A stretch of 64,000 nt of DNA. It comes from Bugula neritina. Taxonomy: Eukaryota > Bryozoa > Gymnolaemata > Cheilostomatida > Bugulidae. Positions 63,691-64,000 of this stretch are shown here, one piece after another (positions within the stretch are counted from its first letter, which is position 1; each line of letters opens with the position of its first letter). Made by a program: the position numbers and the translations under genes. The stretch is from the NCBI GenBank assembly GCA_964035545.1, contig OZ037770.1:8874973-8938972 (forward strand), written 5' to 3'. Below the pieces are notes generated by a model, which had not been told where the DNA came from, made no database searches, and worked only from the letters and a program-made list of their open reading frames with translations.

Positions 63691-64000
63691 ACTGAGTTAA
63701 ATATAATAAGCTACATATTGTGGAATACAGTCAGTATTGTAACCAAGACTCTTACACCAGCTAACCATATAAACTGGTTAGAAAGTGCTTCTGTTTATAA
63801 AATCAACTGAATGACAGTTTAAAATACTAAAAATACTAATAAGTTAAGCTATTAAGCCAAAAATTAATTGAAACTATTTGCACATTTTGAAAGAACAAAT
63901 TAGTAGAAGCTTAAACCTTGCTGGAGCTGCAGAAAACATGCCTAGGTGTTGAACAATTTAAATTTGGTAATTGAAAGCCTTGAAAATCCAATATTGAGTT

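Overview
This is a eukaryotic, AT-rich animal genome window: genes are small, split by GT-AG introns, and surrounded by long stretches of microsatellites, tRNA-derived SINEs and inverted-repeat elements. An invertebrate, most likely a lophotrochozoan, is my best inference; nothing in the sequence names the species. The recognisable conserved genes are animal ones: a SOUL-family haem-binding protein in two tandem copies, several exons of a gamma-tubulin complex component 2 gene, and the last exon of TMEM138.

The main content, from about 6 to 46 kb, is a cluster of seven paralogous genes (called G1 to G7 here) for secreted proteins of roughly 231 to 285 residues that I do not recognise. G1 and G5 are on the minus strand, G2, G3, G4, G6 and G7 on the plus strand. 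Each has a 5' exon that looks non-coding, with a TATA box upstream in six of the seven. Four coding exons follow: exon A (signal peptide), exon B (always 169 nt, usually very basic), exon C (always 182 nt, acidic) and exon D (variable, often Gly/Phe/Asn-rich with a basic tail). Intron phases are always 0, 1, 0, so B plus C is a fixed 117-codon core although the proteins have diverged strongly. G4 has precisely lost its last intron, and most of its middle intron is a 275-bp CA tract. This family is the best candidate for an undescribed system; a secreted structural, adhesive or cuticle-like matrix role is only an inference.

From 48 to 51 kb on the minus strand lie exons matching the C-terminal half of GCP2, with internal conserved exons missing and an incompatible last junction, so it looks like a decaying partial copy. 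From about 51.9 to 62.3 kb there is a direct tandem duplication of a 5.2-kb unit, each copy carrying a four-exon, TATA-driven SOUL gene on the minus strand. A 365-bp PIF/Harbinger-like MITE sits only in the second unit and a segment near 52 kb only in the first. The last exon of TMEM138 (minus strand) follows at 62.4 kb; the rest of that gene lies beyond the right edge.

The remaining DNA holds mobile-element debris: a hAT-like MITE with 8-bp target duplications (2.5 kb), six copies of one tRNA-derived SINE, a 3.6-kb composite flanked by inverted repeats of about 150 bp (25.9 to 29.5 kb) holding decayed coding fragments, fold-back hairpins at 14.5, 32.5, 37.3 and 63.2 kb, and a degenerate TGTCAC array.
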